Origin: Kuschelorhynchus macadamiae
Taxonomy: Eukaryota > Arthropoda > Insecta > Coleoptera > Curculionidae
NCBI GenBank assembly: GCA_030620095.1
Contig: JAUTXW010000936.1
Coordinates: 310,001-374,000, forward strand
DNA: 64,000 bases
Direction of reading: 5' to 3'
Below, piece by piece: positions 12,660 through 23,591 of the stretch (positions within the stretch are counted from its first letter, which is position 1; each line of letters opens with the position of its first letter). The translations under genes were made by a program, and so were the position numbers. The notes under the pieces are model-generated. The model made no database searches. It was not told the DNA's origin and saw only the letters and a program-made list of their open reading frames with translations.

Positions 12660-12712
12660 TTACGTTCTGGATGCGCGTTTCGCTAACCAAGTTAGCATCA
12701 TCAGCAGATGAT
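12660..12712 (-). ncRNA. Hammerhead ribozyme motif in Penelope 3' repeat
   Basis: On the minus strand the core CTGATGA (12704-12698) is followed by stem II GCTAAC-TTG-GTTAGC, then GAAA (12681-12678), a CG-rich stretch and the triplet ATC (12672-12670). Stem I can form with TCTG (12708-12705) against CAGA (12669-12666). All conserved core positions of a type I hammerhead are present. Hammerheads in the repeats of Penelope-like elements are an established phenomenon. Activity of this copy, with AUC as cleavage triplet, is inference. Confidence 0.8.
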
Positions 12713-12762
12713 ATAAACTTAAGTAACTTATCCTAACCGAGACTATTTATAGGTAAATGTGG

Positions 12763-14948
12763 TCACACTTGGTAGCGCCCGACTGCATCGTTGTCAAGTA
12801 AACAATAGAGGGGACTATAGGGAATAGGCCCTCTGTCTTTATTTAGTGCTTTCTTACCACATTTAACTATTTCTACACTCTCAAATGCATCCAATAATCT
12901 ATTATTAGATACATTTTTACTCAACTTGAGATTATTTATTCCTATTTGGTGATTTTTTTCTAAAGCATGTTGGGCAACGCTTGACTTTTCTGTTCTTCCG
13001 TATCTTAAATGTGCCATGTGTTCTTTAAAACGAATGTTTATGGAGCGTTTAATTTGCCCAACATATTTTAGATCGCAGTCATTACAGCTAATTTCATAGA
13101 TGCCACTCCTCTCCTTTAAGTCGACTTTGTCTTTAGGGTTTCCAAGGAGATTTTTTAAGCTGTTCTCCGTTTTGTAGGCTACTCTAAAACCTACGTTTTT
13201 AAACACTTTTTCTAGACCTCTCGTATATCTGGGATCAAAGGGATTATTTATGAACTTATTAGGAGCCTCAGGTGCTTGAAGAGTAGTGGCATCTTTTAAC
13301 ATTTTCTTATGCTTATGTCTATTTACTAATTTATGTACAAAATTACCATTATATCTATTACTTTTAGATATATTTTTAATCCGATTCATTTCATTGTTAA
13401 AACGTTCTTTACTTAATGCAAAATTGACTAATCTGTGAGTTAAGAAATGAAATGCTGCCATTTTGCGTTGACGGCAATGAAATGAGTCGGGTGTTATATA
13501 CCTATCACTATTAGTAAATTTCCTATAAATATCAAATTCTAATTTATCTTTATTTCTAATAACTAACGTGTCGAGAAAAGGTAATTGCCCATTGTTCTCC
13601 TTTTCGTACGTAAAATTAATAGAAGGATATTTATTGTTTAATGTTTCTAAGAAAGTGTCCAAATTTTCTGTTTTAGTATCAAAAATAGCAAATATATCGT
13701 CTATATCTATACCACACCCTTGGGAAATACTTGAGTTGTTTTTTGAACTGGGTTTCTAATCTACCCATAAACAAATTTGCAAGGAACGGAGATAAGCAAT
13801 TGCCCATCGCAGTTCCCTCAAGTTGTTTATAATATTTATTGTTGAACTGAAAAAAATTTTGATTCATACATAATTTTGTAAAAAAATATTCATCAATAAT
13901 TTCTTTCTTCAAATTATTGATTTCAAGTAGTTCCTTTAGGTACTCTAAAGCTAGTGGTATGGGTACACTAGGAAACAATGAGCTTACATCAAAAGATATT
14001 AAAATTTCACTTTCTTTTAAGTGAACATTCTTAATTTTATCTAAGAATTCTTCTACTAACCATTTTGAAATATTGTACGTTGGTGATCCAAAAGCTGAAA
14101 CAATAGGTCTCATGGACTTCCCAGGTTTATGGATTTTGGAAAGGCAATACAGTTTAGATAACTGTGGGTTACTATGTTTTAGTTTAAATTTCAGTTTATC
14201 GGACACAAGGTTTTTACACTGTTTTAAGGTATTTTTTACTTCTGTTATCATTTTTGATAACGGGTTCTTCTCAATTAAATCGTAGGGACCAGTTTGAATC
14301 AAATGTTCTACTCTTCAAGATAATCTGTTTGGTCTAGTATAACAACCTTATTTCCTTTGTCAGCTTTTAAATAAAAACAATCTTTTTTCTTCAGTCCCTG
14401 GATAACTTCAGTATTTTTACGAGAAACATATTTTGACTTGTTGTTAACAAGGTTTTTTGAGATTTGATTCCTGCAAGCCTCTCTAATGAATCCCTTAGTT
14501 GACTCTGGCACGTATTGAACGGAACTTTCGATATTCGCTATAGTAGTTAGTAAACTATTTTTTCTTGAGCACTGCAAAATTCAAATCTTTATTCAGGGCG
14601 ATTTCTCTTATAAAAGGACTAATTTTGTCTTATCAATGTTCTCGACTTCCAAAGAAATTTAAAACACACATTTCTTCAAAAAATTATCGATAACTAAAAC
14701 ATTTTTCTTTGGAAATCTAACCATTGTTCAACTTCTAAATTGCTAAGCTTATAAGTGAGTTTTTTAAATAATACGTTTGCTTTAATTTCAAGCATATTTC
14801 GTTTGCTGTACAGATTTTTAATTTCTAAATCTAGCCACTTTTGTTTGGCAAAAGATTCAACCTTCCCAGTAACGGGTGATTGTTTAGGGATCTTGACTAA
14901 AATGAATTTTGGGAAAACTGAAAAAGACTTGCATGCGTTTGAAACCAA
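12763..14948 (-). pseudogene. Penelope-like RT / GIY-YIG endonuclease ORF, broken
   Basis: Four minus-strand frames together form the Penelope ORF. They are 14948-14694 (N-terminal), 14577-14308 (KADKGNKVVILDQTDYL), 14302-13679 (RT: KIHKPGKSMRPIVSAFGSPT, SFDVSSLFPSVP, LEGTAMGNCLSPFLANLFMG) and 13662-12763 (RT thumb, then GIY-YIG: SGIYEISCNDCDLKYVGQ ... RFKEHM). The RT catalytic block is hit by a small deletion near 13698-13706: the frame reads WYRYRR, and the DDIFAIF that should follow lies in another frame. Other frame changes separate the N-terminal pieces. The protein would prime reverse transcription at chromosomal nicks. This copy cannot make it in one piece. Confidence 0.85.
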
Positions 14949-15069
14949 ATATATATTTAATTACAGTACTTACAATAAATTTTGTTCCGTTGACCGTGAA
15001 AAAAGTCCTAACACTGGAACCTTTGGTGGACGATAGATCAAAATAGTTTTAACCACACTATACCACAAC

Positions 15070-15122
15070 TTTTACGTTCTGGACGCGCGTTTCGCTAACC
15101 AAGTTAGCATCATCAGCAGATG
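15070..15122 (-). ncRNA. Second hammerhead ribozyme motif (GUC type)
   Basis: This is the same motif as at 12660-12712, in the upstream partial copy. The cleavage triplet here is the canonical GTC. The stretch from the last A of GAAA through GT of the triplet reads ACGCGCGT, a perfect palindrome. A hairpin of this kind has almost no loop, so stem III would form best between two RNA molecules, as in known dimeric hammerheads. Confidence 0.82.
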
Positions 15123-15144
15123 ATATAAACTAAAGTAACTTATC

Positions 15145-15640
15145 CTAACCGAGACTATTTATAGGTAAATGTGGTTGGCTGCGCCCGACTGCATCGTTGT
15201 CAAGTAAACAATAGAGGGGACTATAGGGAATAGGCCCTTTGTCTTTATTTAGTGCTTTCTTACCACATTTAACTATTTCTACACTCTCAAATACATCCAA
15301 TAATCTATTATTAGATACATTTTTAATCAACTTTCCTATTTGGTGATTGTTTTCTAAAGTATGTTGGACAACGCTTGACTTTTCTGTTCTTCCGTATCTT
15401 AAATGTGCCATGTGTTCTTTAAAACGAATGTTTATGGAGCGTTTAGTTTGCCCAACATATTTTAGATCCAGTCATTACAGCTAATTTCATAGATGCCACT
15501 CCTCTCCTTCAAGTCGACGTTGTTTTAGGGTTTAAGGAGATTTTTCAAACTGTTCTCCGTTTTGTAGGCTACTCTAAAACCTACGTTTTTAAATACTTTT
15601 TCTAGACCTTTCGTATATCTGGGATAAAAGTAGATTAATT
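15145..15640 (-). pseudogene. Partial Penelope ORF C-terminus
   Basis: The frame 15411-15145 repeats the C-terminal end of the Penelope ORF (MAHLRYGRTEKSS..., KCGKKALNKDKGPIPYSPLY). The GIY-YIG region upstream (15411-15640) is present but carries small deletions that break the frame. It belongs to the truncated leading copy of the tandem and has no RT. Confidence 0.8.
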
Positions 15641-15954
15641 TAGTCATATTTTGCGAAAAACTAACGATAATATGGGTGCCCACATTTAAATCTTTAGAAA
15701 TTTTTAATCAATTTGGTATCTACGTAATAGTCAAAGTCATAGTTATATGTTATTCACGAAATAGTTACCCTAAAATTGTTCCCCATTTTGTGTAATGTTA
15801 AAAGTGCAAATAAACAAACCTGAAACCAAGTTCTGGTTACTTCAATGAAAATACTTGTGATAACAATGACGTATTCATGACTAAATGTGCTACTTGGACC
15901 TGCAAAGGTTCATTTAAAAAGAAAGTACCGTTCAGTAGTTAGAGACGTTAGGGT
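15641..15954. other. Unassigned sequence
   Basis: I see no gene or repeat end between the Penelope element and the right inverted arm. Confidence 0.3.
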
Positions 15955-16033
15955 AAGTTGTATAAAGGTTTTAATATTTATATATTTTTTGGACACTCGG
16001 TATACGAAGACTTACTAATAAAGAGAAACATAC

Positions 16034-18848
16034 TCAGTTAGGCATAACTTTAATAATAATAATAATTATGGATTTGATGTTAAATGGCAGGTGATTATGC
16101 ATTTTTTTTGCATTGTAGATTACTGATCTTTTAATTAACTCTGAGTGTGGGGTTGGAAGATAGAGATCGTGCTCAGTATTTCTGAGAGGGTAGTTGTGCG
16201 GTCTCTCTAATAGAGCAGGTGCATGCTTACGAATTAAGCAAACCGATTCCAAAATGAATAAGCAAGGATTTTTTAGTATTTTATATCTTTTAAAGAAATC
16301 TCGGCAGTGAGTTCTACTGTTAAGTCTCAGTAGGTAACGAACAGCTTAATTTTTGTAGTATAAAAATTCGATCAAATTGAGTCGCACAACATGTACCCCA
16401 GAATGGAATAGCATATCTGAGGTGCGACTCAACAAGAGCAAAATAAACAGTTCTAGAGGTTTTAGCTCCTCGGAAACAGATCTTAACGCAAAGCAAGCAG
16501 AACCCAACTTCCTTGATAAAGCGTCGATATGTGGGTCCCATTTTAAAGAATCATCTAAGCCCTAGAAATTTTACAGAGTTTACGACATCAATAGTGGTGC
16601 CATTAAGGTCAAAAGGTTGCAGCGTGTTTTTATAAGACAAGACTTTCGTTTTCATCTAACATTTAGAATCGCACCGGATTTAATGGTGATTAGGTCATTA
16701 GATACAATCCTATGTAGGTCATTGACAATCAAAGCTGGTATCGTCCGCAAAGAGACATATTTTTCCACTAATGTTTAAATTAGCCATGTCGTTTTGAACA
16801 GAAGAAACAAGATAGGGCCTTCAAATTCTTCATATGTATCCATATTTTGGCCTACAGACATCCTGTTGTCAATTTTTCACAACTTGATTTCTGTTGCTAA
16901 GATATGACTCTCCAATTGAGAGGAGCCCCTCTAAATCCATAGTACTGCAGTTTGTTAGTTAATATATTATGATTCACACAATCGAAAGCTTTGGAAAAAT
17001 CACAGAAAATTGTTGCCGTAGCGTGATGGTTGTATAGGCTGGAGTAAACTCTATTAAGAAGGGAAAACATGGCATCGCTTGTGTTACTTAGAAATCCAAA
17101 TTGATGTTTTGTAAGTATTTCATATCTAGACAGAAATGATAAAAGTCTTTTTTTAACCATCTTTCGATGATCTTAGATAAAAAGTGAATTGGGCGATAGT
17201 TTAAAATTCTTTGAAACACCTCCTTTGTGAAGAGGTATGATTATTGCAGTTTTAAGGCCTTGGAAAAGTACATTTTGGAAAGACATATTTATCAAAGTAG
17301 TCAGATGCTCTAGTGTGCATTCCGGCAGTCTTGAATACATTTTTAAAGTAAACCCATCAGTTCCCGAAGAAGATTTATTTTTGATATCATTAATTGTACT
17401 ACGAAGTTTATAAAACCTGGTGAAAAGAAGAAACTGTGCAGGTTTACCCTATGATTAGAGAGATATGAAATTGGGTCATTAGATTGAGATACGGATTTAG
17501 TCAAATCTTTCTCTTTTACAAAAGATTTTTGGTCCTGGAGAGGTAAGGATAGTGCTGGATAAAGGAGTTTTGTTTCTTAAATCATTTACGATAGACCAGG
17601 TTTCTTTAGCTACATTTTTGGCGTTAGAAAGTCTATTATTGTAATAAATATCTTTGGCGGCTTTAATAGTTTTATGATAAATATTTCTGTATGATTTTAC
17701 ATAATTATGAAAAAAGACACTGTCCGAAAATTTCTTTAAATGAGATAGTGACCCATGTTCTTAGAAGATATACGTAAACCTTTAGGGAAGGGTTTACTTC
17801 TTTTATTTTATAAGATATGAGGAAAAGATTCAGAAGCTATATTAGTTAGAGTTTTTATAAAAAAAATTCTGCTGTCGACATCATAAGTGTGAGAGTCCCA
17901 GTCAGTTATTTGACATAGGTGTTTGAAATTAATGAACTTTCTAACCGAAAAAATACGGCCTACTTGTCGAGAGGAATTTTTGGCTTTGGATGTAATTGAA
18001 AATTTTGTGAAAATTGCTTCATGATCGGAGAAACCTGGACTTAAGACATTACATTCGACGGAGCTAGGATCGAAAGAAGACACAACGTAATCTATAGTAC
18101 TGGCACTTGTCTTAGTAATTCTGGTTGGTGAGTTGACGTGCATGGCAATTCCTAATACTATAAGATATACTGAAGACATTCCTGAGCAGCACACACACTG
18201 GAAAAGTCAATATTGAAATCGCCACATAAGATTAATTTGCTTTTTACAGGCAAGGGACTCGAGCAAACTTAGAAGGTTATGGCAGAATAATTGAACATCA
18301 GCATCAGGTGTTCTATAAATACAAATAATATAAAGGTCATAAGTATTGTGATAAACGATAGAAAATTCAAATACTTTTTCAGATAATAAATGATTATACT
18401 TTGATATTTCGGAAAAATCGTTGTTTAAAGACATTATCATGGTGCCTCCATGAGTTAAATTAGTTCTATTAAATCTGGCAATTGTGGTATAGTTTTTAAT
18501 AAAAACAGGTTGATTGATATTTAGCCAGTGCTCAGTGATGGCAATGACTTCTGGAAAATTTAGCTTTTCTAACAAAAGATATAATTCGTCTGTTTTATGT
18601 CTTAAGGACTGAATATTAAGAAAAAAAAGATTAAAATTACTATTGGTCAATTTTCTAGAGGGTGCTAGATCCTTTTTGTCATATTGACTAAAAATTTTTA
18701 CTTTTTGATGGTGAACCACTAGAATAATATTTACCAGTACTTTCACGAATTTTTTGGAGCCGTAAAATTTTTTCCTGAAAGATCTATACGCTGCAAGGTC
18801 TGAGTCCACTTCAGATGAACCAATCCCATAGGCATCTCGATAATACAA
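16034..18848 (-). pseudogene. LINE ORF2 (endonuclease + RT), broken
   Basis: Minus-strand frames in order: 18848-18207 with the endonuclease start (FFLNIQSLRHKTDELYLLLE, AITEHWL), 18194-17808 with the endonuclease end (GFSDHEAIF), 17160-16897 with RT (LTKHQFGF, TIFCDFSKAFDCVNHNIL), 16541-16320 with the post-RT block (ALVESHLRYAIPFWG) and 16252-16034 with the C-terminal block. The catalytic endonuclease histidine (SDHE) is kept. The RT F/YADD box was not found in any readable frame. Several frameshifts make it non-functional. Confidence 0.75.
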
Positions 18849-19805
18849 CTTGCGTGGGAGTCCTTGTCACTGGGAAGGCCTTCTGAAGCTAGCAATAATT
18901 TAATGCTAGTACTTGTATGCCCCTCAAAACACACACTAGATGGCTGGTCGTGTAGATAAGCAAGAAATAGCCTTAAGGTCTTTTAAGGAAGGATCCCTTA
19001 ATCTGGCTAATATATAGCGACCATTTGCTTTATCCGAATCTTGTAACAGCCGCTTTTTGGTGGAGTCATCTGGATCAAACTGCAAAAAATCATCTTTCCT
19101 TGCAGTTTTCTCCATGCTTAATTTAGAACCCTCCAGTGCCAATGACCTACAAGCTGCTATGGCCTCCCTGTCAGAGCCAATCATGACTGACTTATCCTGC
19201 TCAGGCACAAATGTCACTGGTGATTCCAATAATTGAGGCTTTGGTGGAGACAGCCCCCGGCTCTTTGGGATATCTATATTGACATCTTGATGACTACACA
19301 CATGAGACATTATGGGCTGTGGAAGTGGGCGGCGTTTGGATAAGGGTTATAACTGAATCATTGGTAGGATCAATTATGGTACCAGACTAGCGTTTTAGCT
19401 GAATTAAATCTTTATTTTGCACCCCAATTTTAAAATCGGAGCGCAAAGTGTCTGCATTCTTAAGCATAGGAAAACAACGCACAAAATTCGTGGTTCCTAA
19501 TTTTTCTTTGATGTAGTGTACAAGCTGATTTGATTTATACGTGGACGGAATTAAGGATACCACTACATAATGCCATTTCTCTATAATGGGTGTTTTGTTG
19601 GGCTGGAAGGAAACAGCTTTTTTTGGAGACCTATTGACAGGCATTTGGACATCTGTTGTATCGGGGTGGGTTGATATTGCGGTGGTGTATATCTTCTTTA
19701 TTGATTGTTGTTTAGGCTTATCAGCAAGCTTCTCCAGGGTAAGTGCCATTTGTTTTACACTATGCCTCAGCTCAGCCATCTCTTTACGTCCCGAGGTTTG
19801 AAGTG
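16050..19805 (-). mobile_element. Non-LTR retrotransposon (CR1/Jockey-like), degraded
   Basis: A minus-strand LINE with a (TTA)n tail at 16050-16067. It has an ORF1-like region, an endonuclease domain, RT pieces and the usual C-terminal region, all interrupted. It lies inside one arm of the large inverted repeat, so it arrived after that structure formed. Confidence 0.75.
18936..19779 (-). pseudogene. LINE ORF1-like region, broken
   Basis: Two minus-strand frames (19779-19387 and 19310-18936) make up the upstream open frame of this LINE. The first starts with a possible coiled-coil stretch (MAELRHSVKQMALTLEKLAD) and continues with a basic region and a WHYVVVSLIPS block, as in esterase-less RNA-binding ORF1 proteins. 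The second holds DSDKANGRYILARLRDPSLK. The fit is by position and general character, not by a named domain. Confidence 0.5.
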
Positions 19806-20240
19806 ACTTGTATCACAAATAATAAAAAAAAGTAAAAATACTCTTTACGAAATTCAGGAGACAAAGTCTAATTTAAGAAATAAGAAAGATATCTAACAGT
19901 CTGAAAAAATTAGATAGTACGCCCCTGAAGTAAAATTAACATTCGGAAAGGCAAAATCGTATTTACTTTTTTCCAAAACGTCCTTAGAGAAGCCAAAACG
20001 ATCAAAAGAATAGTCTTTTTAATAAGAGTTTTTAATTTAGAGAGAAAAATGTTAAAAAAATGCGTGTTATAAGAAAAGAAAATTAATAAAAAAAGAAACA
20101 AATCAGATATCAAGATTTTGAGAAATTAGTTTTTTCCTAAGAACCCATTTACTGAGTACATACATATAAATTCAAAATAATTTCAGATTTGCAAATTCTC
20201 GCTCTTGGCAAAATTCGTGTAAAAAAATAATTTTGTCTTA

Positions 20241-20488
20241 TCCCTCGCATATACCAGACCAAAGCAACTCTTAAAACCCACATACCACAAAAATATTAAC
20301 AAAACATAAGTCTATAAAATGTAAACAAACTATTTCATCAATTCAAATTTAGGTTAAATTTTAAAAAATTGCACAGGAGTGTATACTGCCTAGTGTCGCA
20401 AAGTTACATTGCTTATAAATAAAATCTAATTTTTTTCGATTCATGTATTTAATGAGCTTCTAAAAACTAACAAATACTTTTGTTTCAG
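20241..20488. other. Intron upstream of first visible Dg exon
   Basis: AT-rich sequence ending in a strong acceptor, TTTTGTTTCAG, at 20478-20488. It implies at least one further upstream 5' untranslated exon that I could not locate. Confidence 0.6.
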
Positions 20489-20528
20489 GAAATATGGTAG
20501 CGTGACCTAACAACTTCCTACTTCAACC
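20489..20528 (+). other. Dg: Dg 5' untranslated part of first visible exon
   Basis: Forty bases lie between the acceptor AG at 20487-20488 and the ATG at 20529. An upstream ATG occurs in AATATGG, followed shortly by an in-frame TAG, so initiation at 20529 (context CAACCATGG, favourable) is preferred. Confidence 0.7.
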
Positions 20529-20768
20529 ATGGATTCTTGCCATAAGCCACTCATATTCTTCCTATTATCTTTGTTTGTGTCTGCAAGGGGCAACATCCAC
20601 TCACAAGAAGATGGGTTCACTTTCGATATGCCTGATGATCTGGATGTGGACTATGTTCCACCGCCTAGAAAAGAATTCAGCGATAATCAATATGAAGTAG
20701 CCGTAGGAAAAGTCTTCCATTTAGCTCTACCGAGTTTCGAACGAAGCAAGACTCATCATGGTTTTGTG
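20529..20768 (+). CDS. Dg: Dystroglycan, coding exon 1 (residues 1-80)
   Basis: Dystroglycan links laminin and other matrix proteins outside the cell to dystrophin inside. This exon begins with a signal peptide (hydrophobic core LIFFLLSLFVSA, likely cleavage after about residue 20). It continues with an acidic stretch and then VAVGKVFHLALPSFERSK, which aligns with the start of the N-terminal cadherin/Ig-like domain of animal dystroglycan (vertebrate VVGRSFRVTIP). The exon is 240 nt and ends in phase 0 at the donor GTAAGT at 20769. The start is chosen because it directly precedes the signal peptide. Recognition rests on agreement across all five exons. Confidence 0.88.
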
Positions 20769-20861
20769 GTAAGTAGATTACTTTAAATATTAACTCCCAC
20801 ATGCACTTCTCTACAGAAGCAAGAAATGTTATGTACTCCTCTTGTTTGGAAAGGTACGACA

Positions 20862-21760
20862 CAGGGGCGGCTTGTCCCATGAGGCAGGTGAGGCAGTGCC
20901 TCATAAATAAATTTGGAAAATTATACGTGTTAATCGTTTATTTCTTTTATATTACTGCTTATTCACTTCTTTAATCTCAGTCTTACATTTTTACTATTTG
21001 CATCCATAAACATTTGCAGCGTAATTTTGCTTCATGAGAAATCCATAATACGGCCCTGCCTTTTACCTTACTCCAATCCAAACGCGCATCGTCAATCGTC
21101 ATATCGGACGAGTTCCGTAAGTACTTCTAATATTTATTCTTTCGAAGAGTTATTGTTAGAGGCATGCCTCGCACTTCATTGTCTAGTGTAATACTAACAT
21201 GTGCGTAAGCGGGTGGCGCGTAGTAATCCAGCCGAGTTAAGCTTTAAATAGGGTTAGCGCATAAAAAGATTTTTTTGAGACATGCCTCTAATGTAAATTC
21301 AAAGGGCAGTTTTGATTCGGTTGCAGATTGCAGTGTTCTCTTAATTTTAATTTATTAATGTGGATTGCATATTTATATTAGCTATTAACTAAGTAAATGT
21401 AAACAGTGGAGTGGTAAGTAATTTTCAGTTTCAATAGCGGTATCTGGATTTTCGGATTTAATTGGGTTTAAATTTTCCCATTATAGAAAAATGGATTTAG
21501 CGAGCCCTAGCGCAGCGTTACAACTTCCCCAGGTAAATGTAAATATTCGCAATGCTTGTAATCTAGTAAATTTTTTAATAAATCAGCAGAATTTTTCCAG
21601 TCACTCCTATGATGATAGATTATACATAGTTAAAGAAGTAAAGCGACCTGTTCCAGATTTAAGTAAACGTCTTGTTGCTATAGGTGGAGTAGGCAGACCA
21701 AATCGGCGCTTTCATAACACTTGGTATGAAAAGTACGACTGACTCACTGGTAGGAATGGA
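20862..21760 (+). pseudogene. 5' fragment of a hAT-like element
   Basis: The start CAGGGGCGGCTTGTCC resembles the 5' terminus of the hAT element at 25981 (CAGTGGCGGCTCGT). A + strand frame at 21491-21742 encodes 83 residues ending VGRPNRRFHNTWYEKYD. This resembles the start of the TTF-type zinc finger of ZMYM1-like hAT transposases (..R.F...WY.KY.WL). The frame breaks just at that point (GACTGACTCACTGG) and no dimerisation domain or right terminus follows. It is a truncated copy. Confidence 0.6.
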
Positions 21761-22024
21761 AATACCCTCCCAATAATAAAAAAAAATATTGGCCCCAATA
21801 CGTGCCATTGTTTTTTAATAGCCTAATTAGAACCTTTTATATTGGCAGGTAAAAAATTTTATTGTGGGGCGGCTAAAATGGGTCCATTTTACGACGGAAA
21901 AATTACCTAGACTGGGTTGTTTACAACATTAGAGATAAAATAAACGTTAGACATCACTCTTCTGTTGAGTTTCGAATTGAGTGGTTCTCTGTGTATCGAT
22001 AAGCGAGTGTATGTGAAGACGAGA

Positions 22025-23591
22025 ATGTCGAGTCAAACGCGCCGAAGTTGCAAAATTTCTCCTGACAAATTTTGTTATATTTGTGGAGAATTTCTGGTGA
22101 AATCACAAGACAGGCCATTTTCCGAAAATGTAAAAAAAGCCTACTTTAAATATTTTGGTGTATTCATTGGGGATCAAGTTAAGCGGTGGGCTCTCCATGT
22201 GTGCTGTGTTAGTTGTAGTGTATCATTGGTGCAGTGGATGAAGGAAAAGAGAAAAAGTATGCCTTTTGCAGTTTCAATGTTATGGCGAGAACCCACCAAT
22301 CATTCTGACGATTGTTGTTTTTGCCTGACAAAGACTGAAGGTTATTCCAAAACGGGAAAGCACAATATAGAATATCCAAATCCTCATAATGCAGATTTGC
22401 CAATGCCGATTGCGCCTTTAAATTGGCAAGATACTGATTTGGGAGAAAATGGTGATAACGCATCATCAGGCAGAAGAACAGTGCACCGATCCCACTTTTA
22501 CCACAGGTCCCGGCAAGCCACATTTGATTGTTCAAAGTGAATTAAATGATTTAGTACGCGATTTGGGGTTATCCACCCAACAGTCAGAACTTCTGGGTTC
22601 CCGTTTTGTGAATTTTACAGTATGGAAAATTCGTTGTGTGCGTGTACTGATATAGATAGTTTAATGCAGGAACTTGATATTGAACATTCTCCCCGTGAGT
22701 GGCGCTTATTCACAGACTCATCTAAATATAGCTTAAAAGCTGTGTTATTGCATAATGGAAATTTAAAACCCTCTATACCAGTTGCCCATTCAGTTGCAAT
22801 GAAAGAAAATTATGAAAATATGCACACGATTTTGGATAAAATAAACTATAATAGGTATAAATGGCAGATATGAGGGGACTTAAAAGTTATAGCGATTTTA
22901 GTGGGACTTCAGGGAGGATTTACAAAATATTGCTGTTTTCTTTGTTTATGGGACAGTCGTGCAATAAATCAGTATTATGTAACAAAAATTTGGCCAGAAA
23001 GAAGCGAATTGCAACCGGGATCTAAAAATGTTAAATTTATACCTCTTGTTGATCCCAAAAATGTCCTTTTGCCTCCTCTTCACATTAAACTTGAGCTCAT
23101 GAAAAACTTTGTGAAGACTTTGAATAAAGATCGTGATGGATTTAAATACCTAAGACAAGTCTTTCCCCAGTTAAGTGATGCCAAATTAAGAAGAAGGCAT
23201 TTTTATTGGGCCACAAATCAGAAAATTGCTGGACGATGTCAATTTTACGGAAAAGCTTACCAGGCCGGAACTCAGAGCATGGAATTCACTTGTTAATGTA
23301 GTAAGAGGCAACAATATGGATGAAATTGTGAACAATTAGTTAATGAACTCTTAGATGCCTATAAAGCGTTTGGTGCCAGAATGTCATTAAAAATTCACTT
23401 CCTCCATTCCCATCTGTCATTTTTTCCTAAAAATTTGGGAGCTGTTAGTGACGAGCAGGGTGAAAGGTTTCACCAAGATATTTAAATAAATGGAAATTCA
23501 GTACCAAGGACGATACGATCCAGCCATGATGGGTGACTACTGTTGGTTTTTGAAGAGAGAAGATCGGACACCTCATAAACGGAAAAAATAA
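22025..23591 (+). pseudogene. Broken gene of an unnamed transposon-associated family
   Basis: The + strand pieces add up to a protein I recognise as a family found widely in insect and other animal genomes, but whose transposon class I cannot name. The N-terminus has a cysteine-rich region (FCYICGEF, HVCCVSC, CCFCL). The middle has RLFTDSSKYSLKAVLLHNGN and GDLKV..LVGLQGGFTKYCC. The end has LHSHLSFFP.NLGAVSDEQG and ERFHQDI, then RYDPAMMGDYCWFLKRED to a TAA at 23589. Lesions: frameshift about 22450-22490, a small deletion near 22610, TGA at 22871-22873, frameshifts near 23240 and 23330, and TAA near 23485. Conserved acidic residues (TDSSK, GD, DEQGERFHQD) suggest an RNase H-like DDE fold, which is inference. 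Confidence 0.7.

Larger units (their letters stand above)
12600..15640 (-). mobile_element. Penelope-like element with partial tandem copy
   Basis: Reading on the minus strand: an upstream partial copy (15640-15033) ends with a 3' region closely matching 12780-12600, then follows a nearly full element (15032-12600). The duplicated segment includes the C-terminal coding part and a hammerhead-like motif. It forms the pseudo-LTR arrangement known for Penelope-like elements, which often occur as truncated head-to-tail tandems. The coding part has an RT without an APE endonuclease, followed by a C-terminal GIY-YIG domain. Confidence 0.9.
15955..20240 (-). repeat. Right arm of the 14-kb inverted repeat, split by a LINE
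   Basis: Segments 15955-16049 and 19806-20240 are the reverse complement of parts of 5840-8265. The LINE at 16050-19805 interrupts the arm, with about 60 bp of arm sequence missing at the junction relative to the left arm. The unoccupied version of the site where element A inserted can be read here near 20150-20170. Confidence 0.65.

Noticed and set aside
20677..20904. Minus-strand frame over Dg exon 1
   Set aside because: Antisense to a clear signal-peptide exon with matching splice sites. No similarity.
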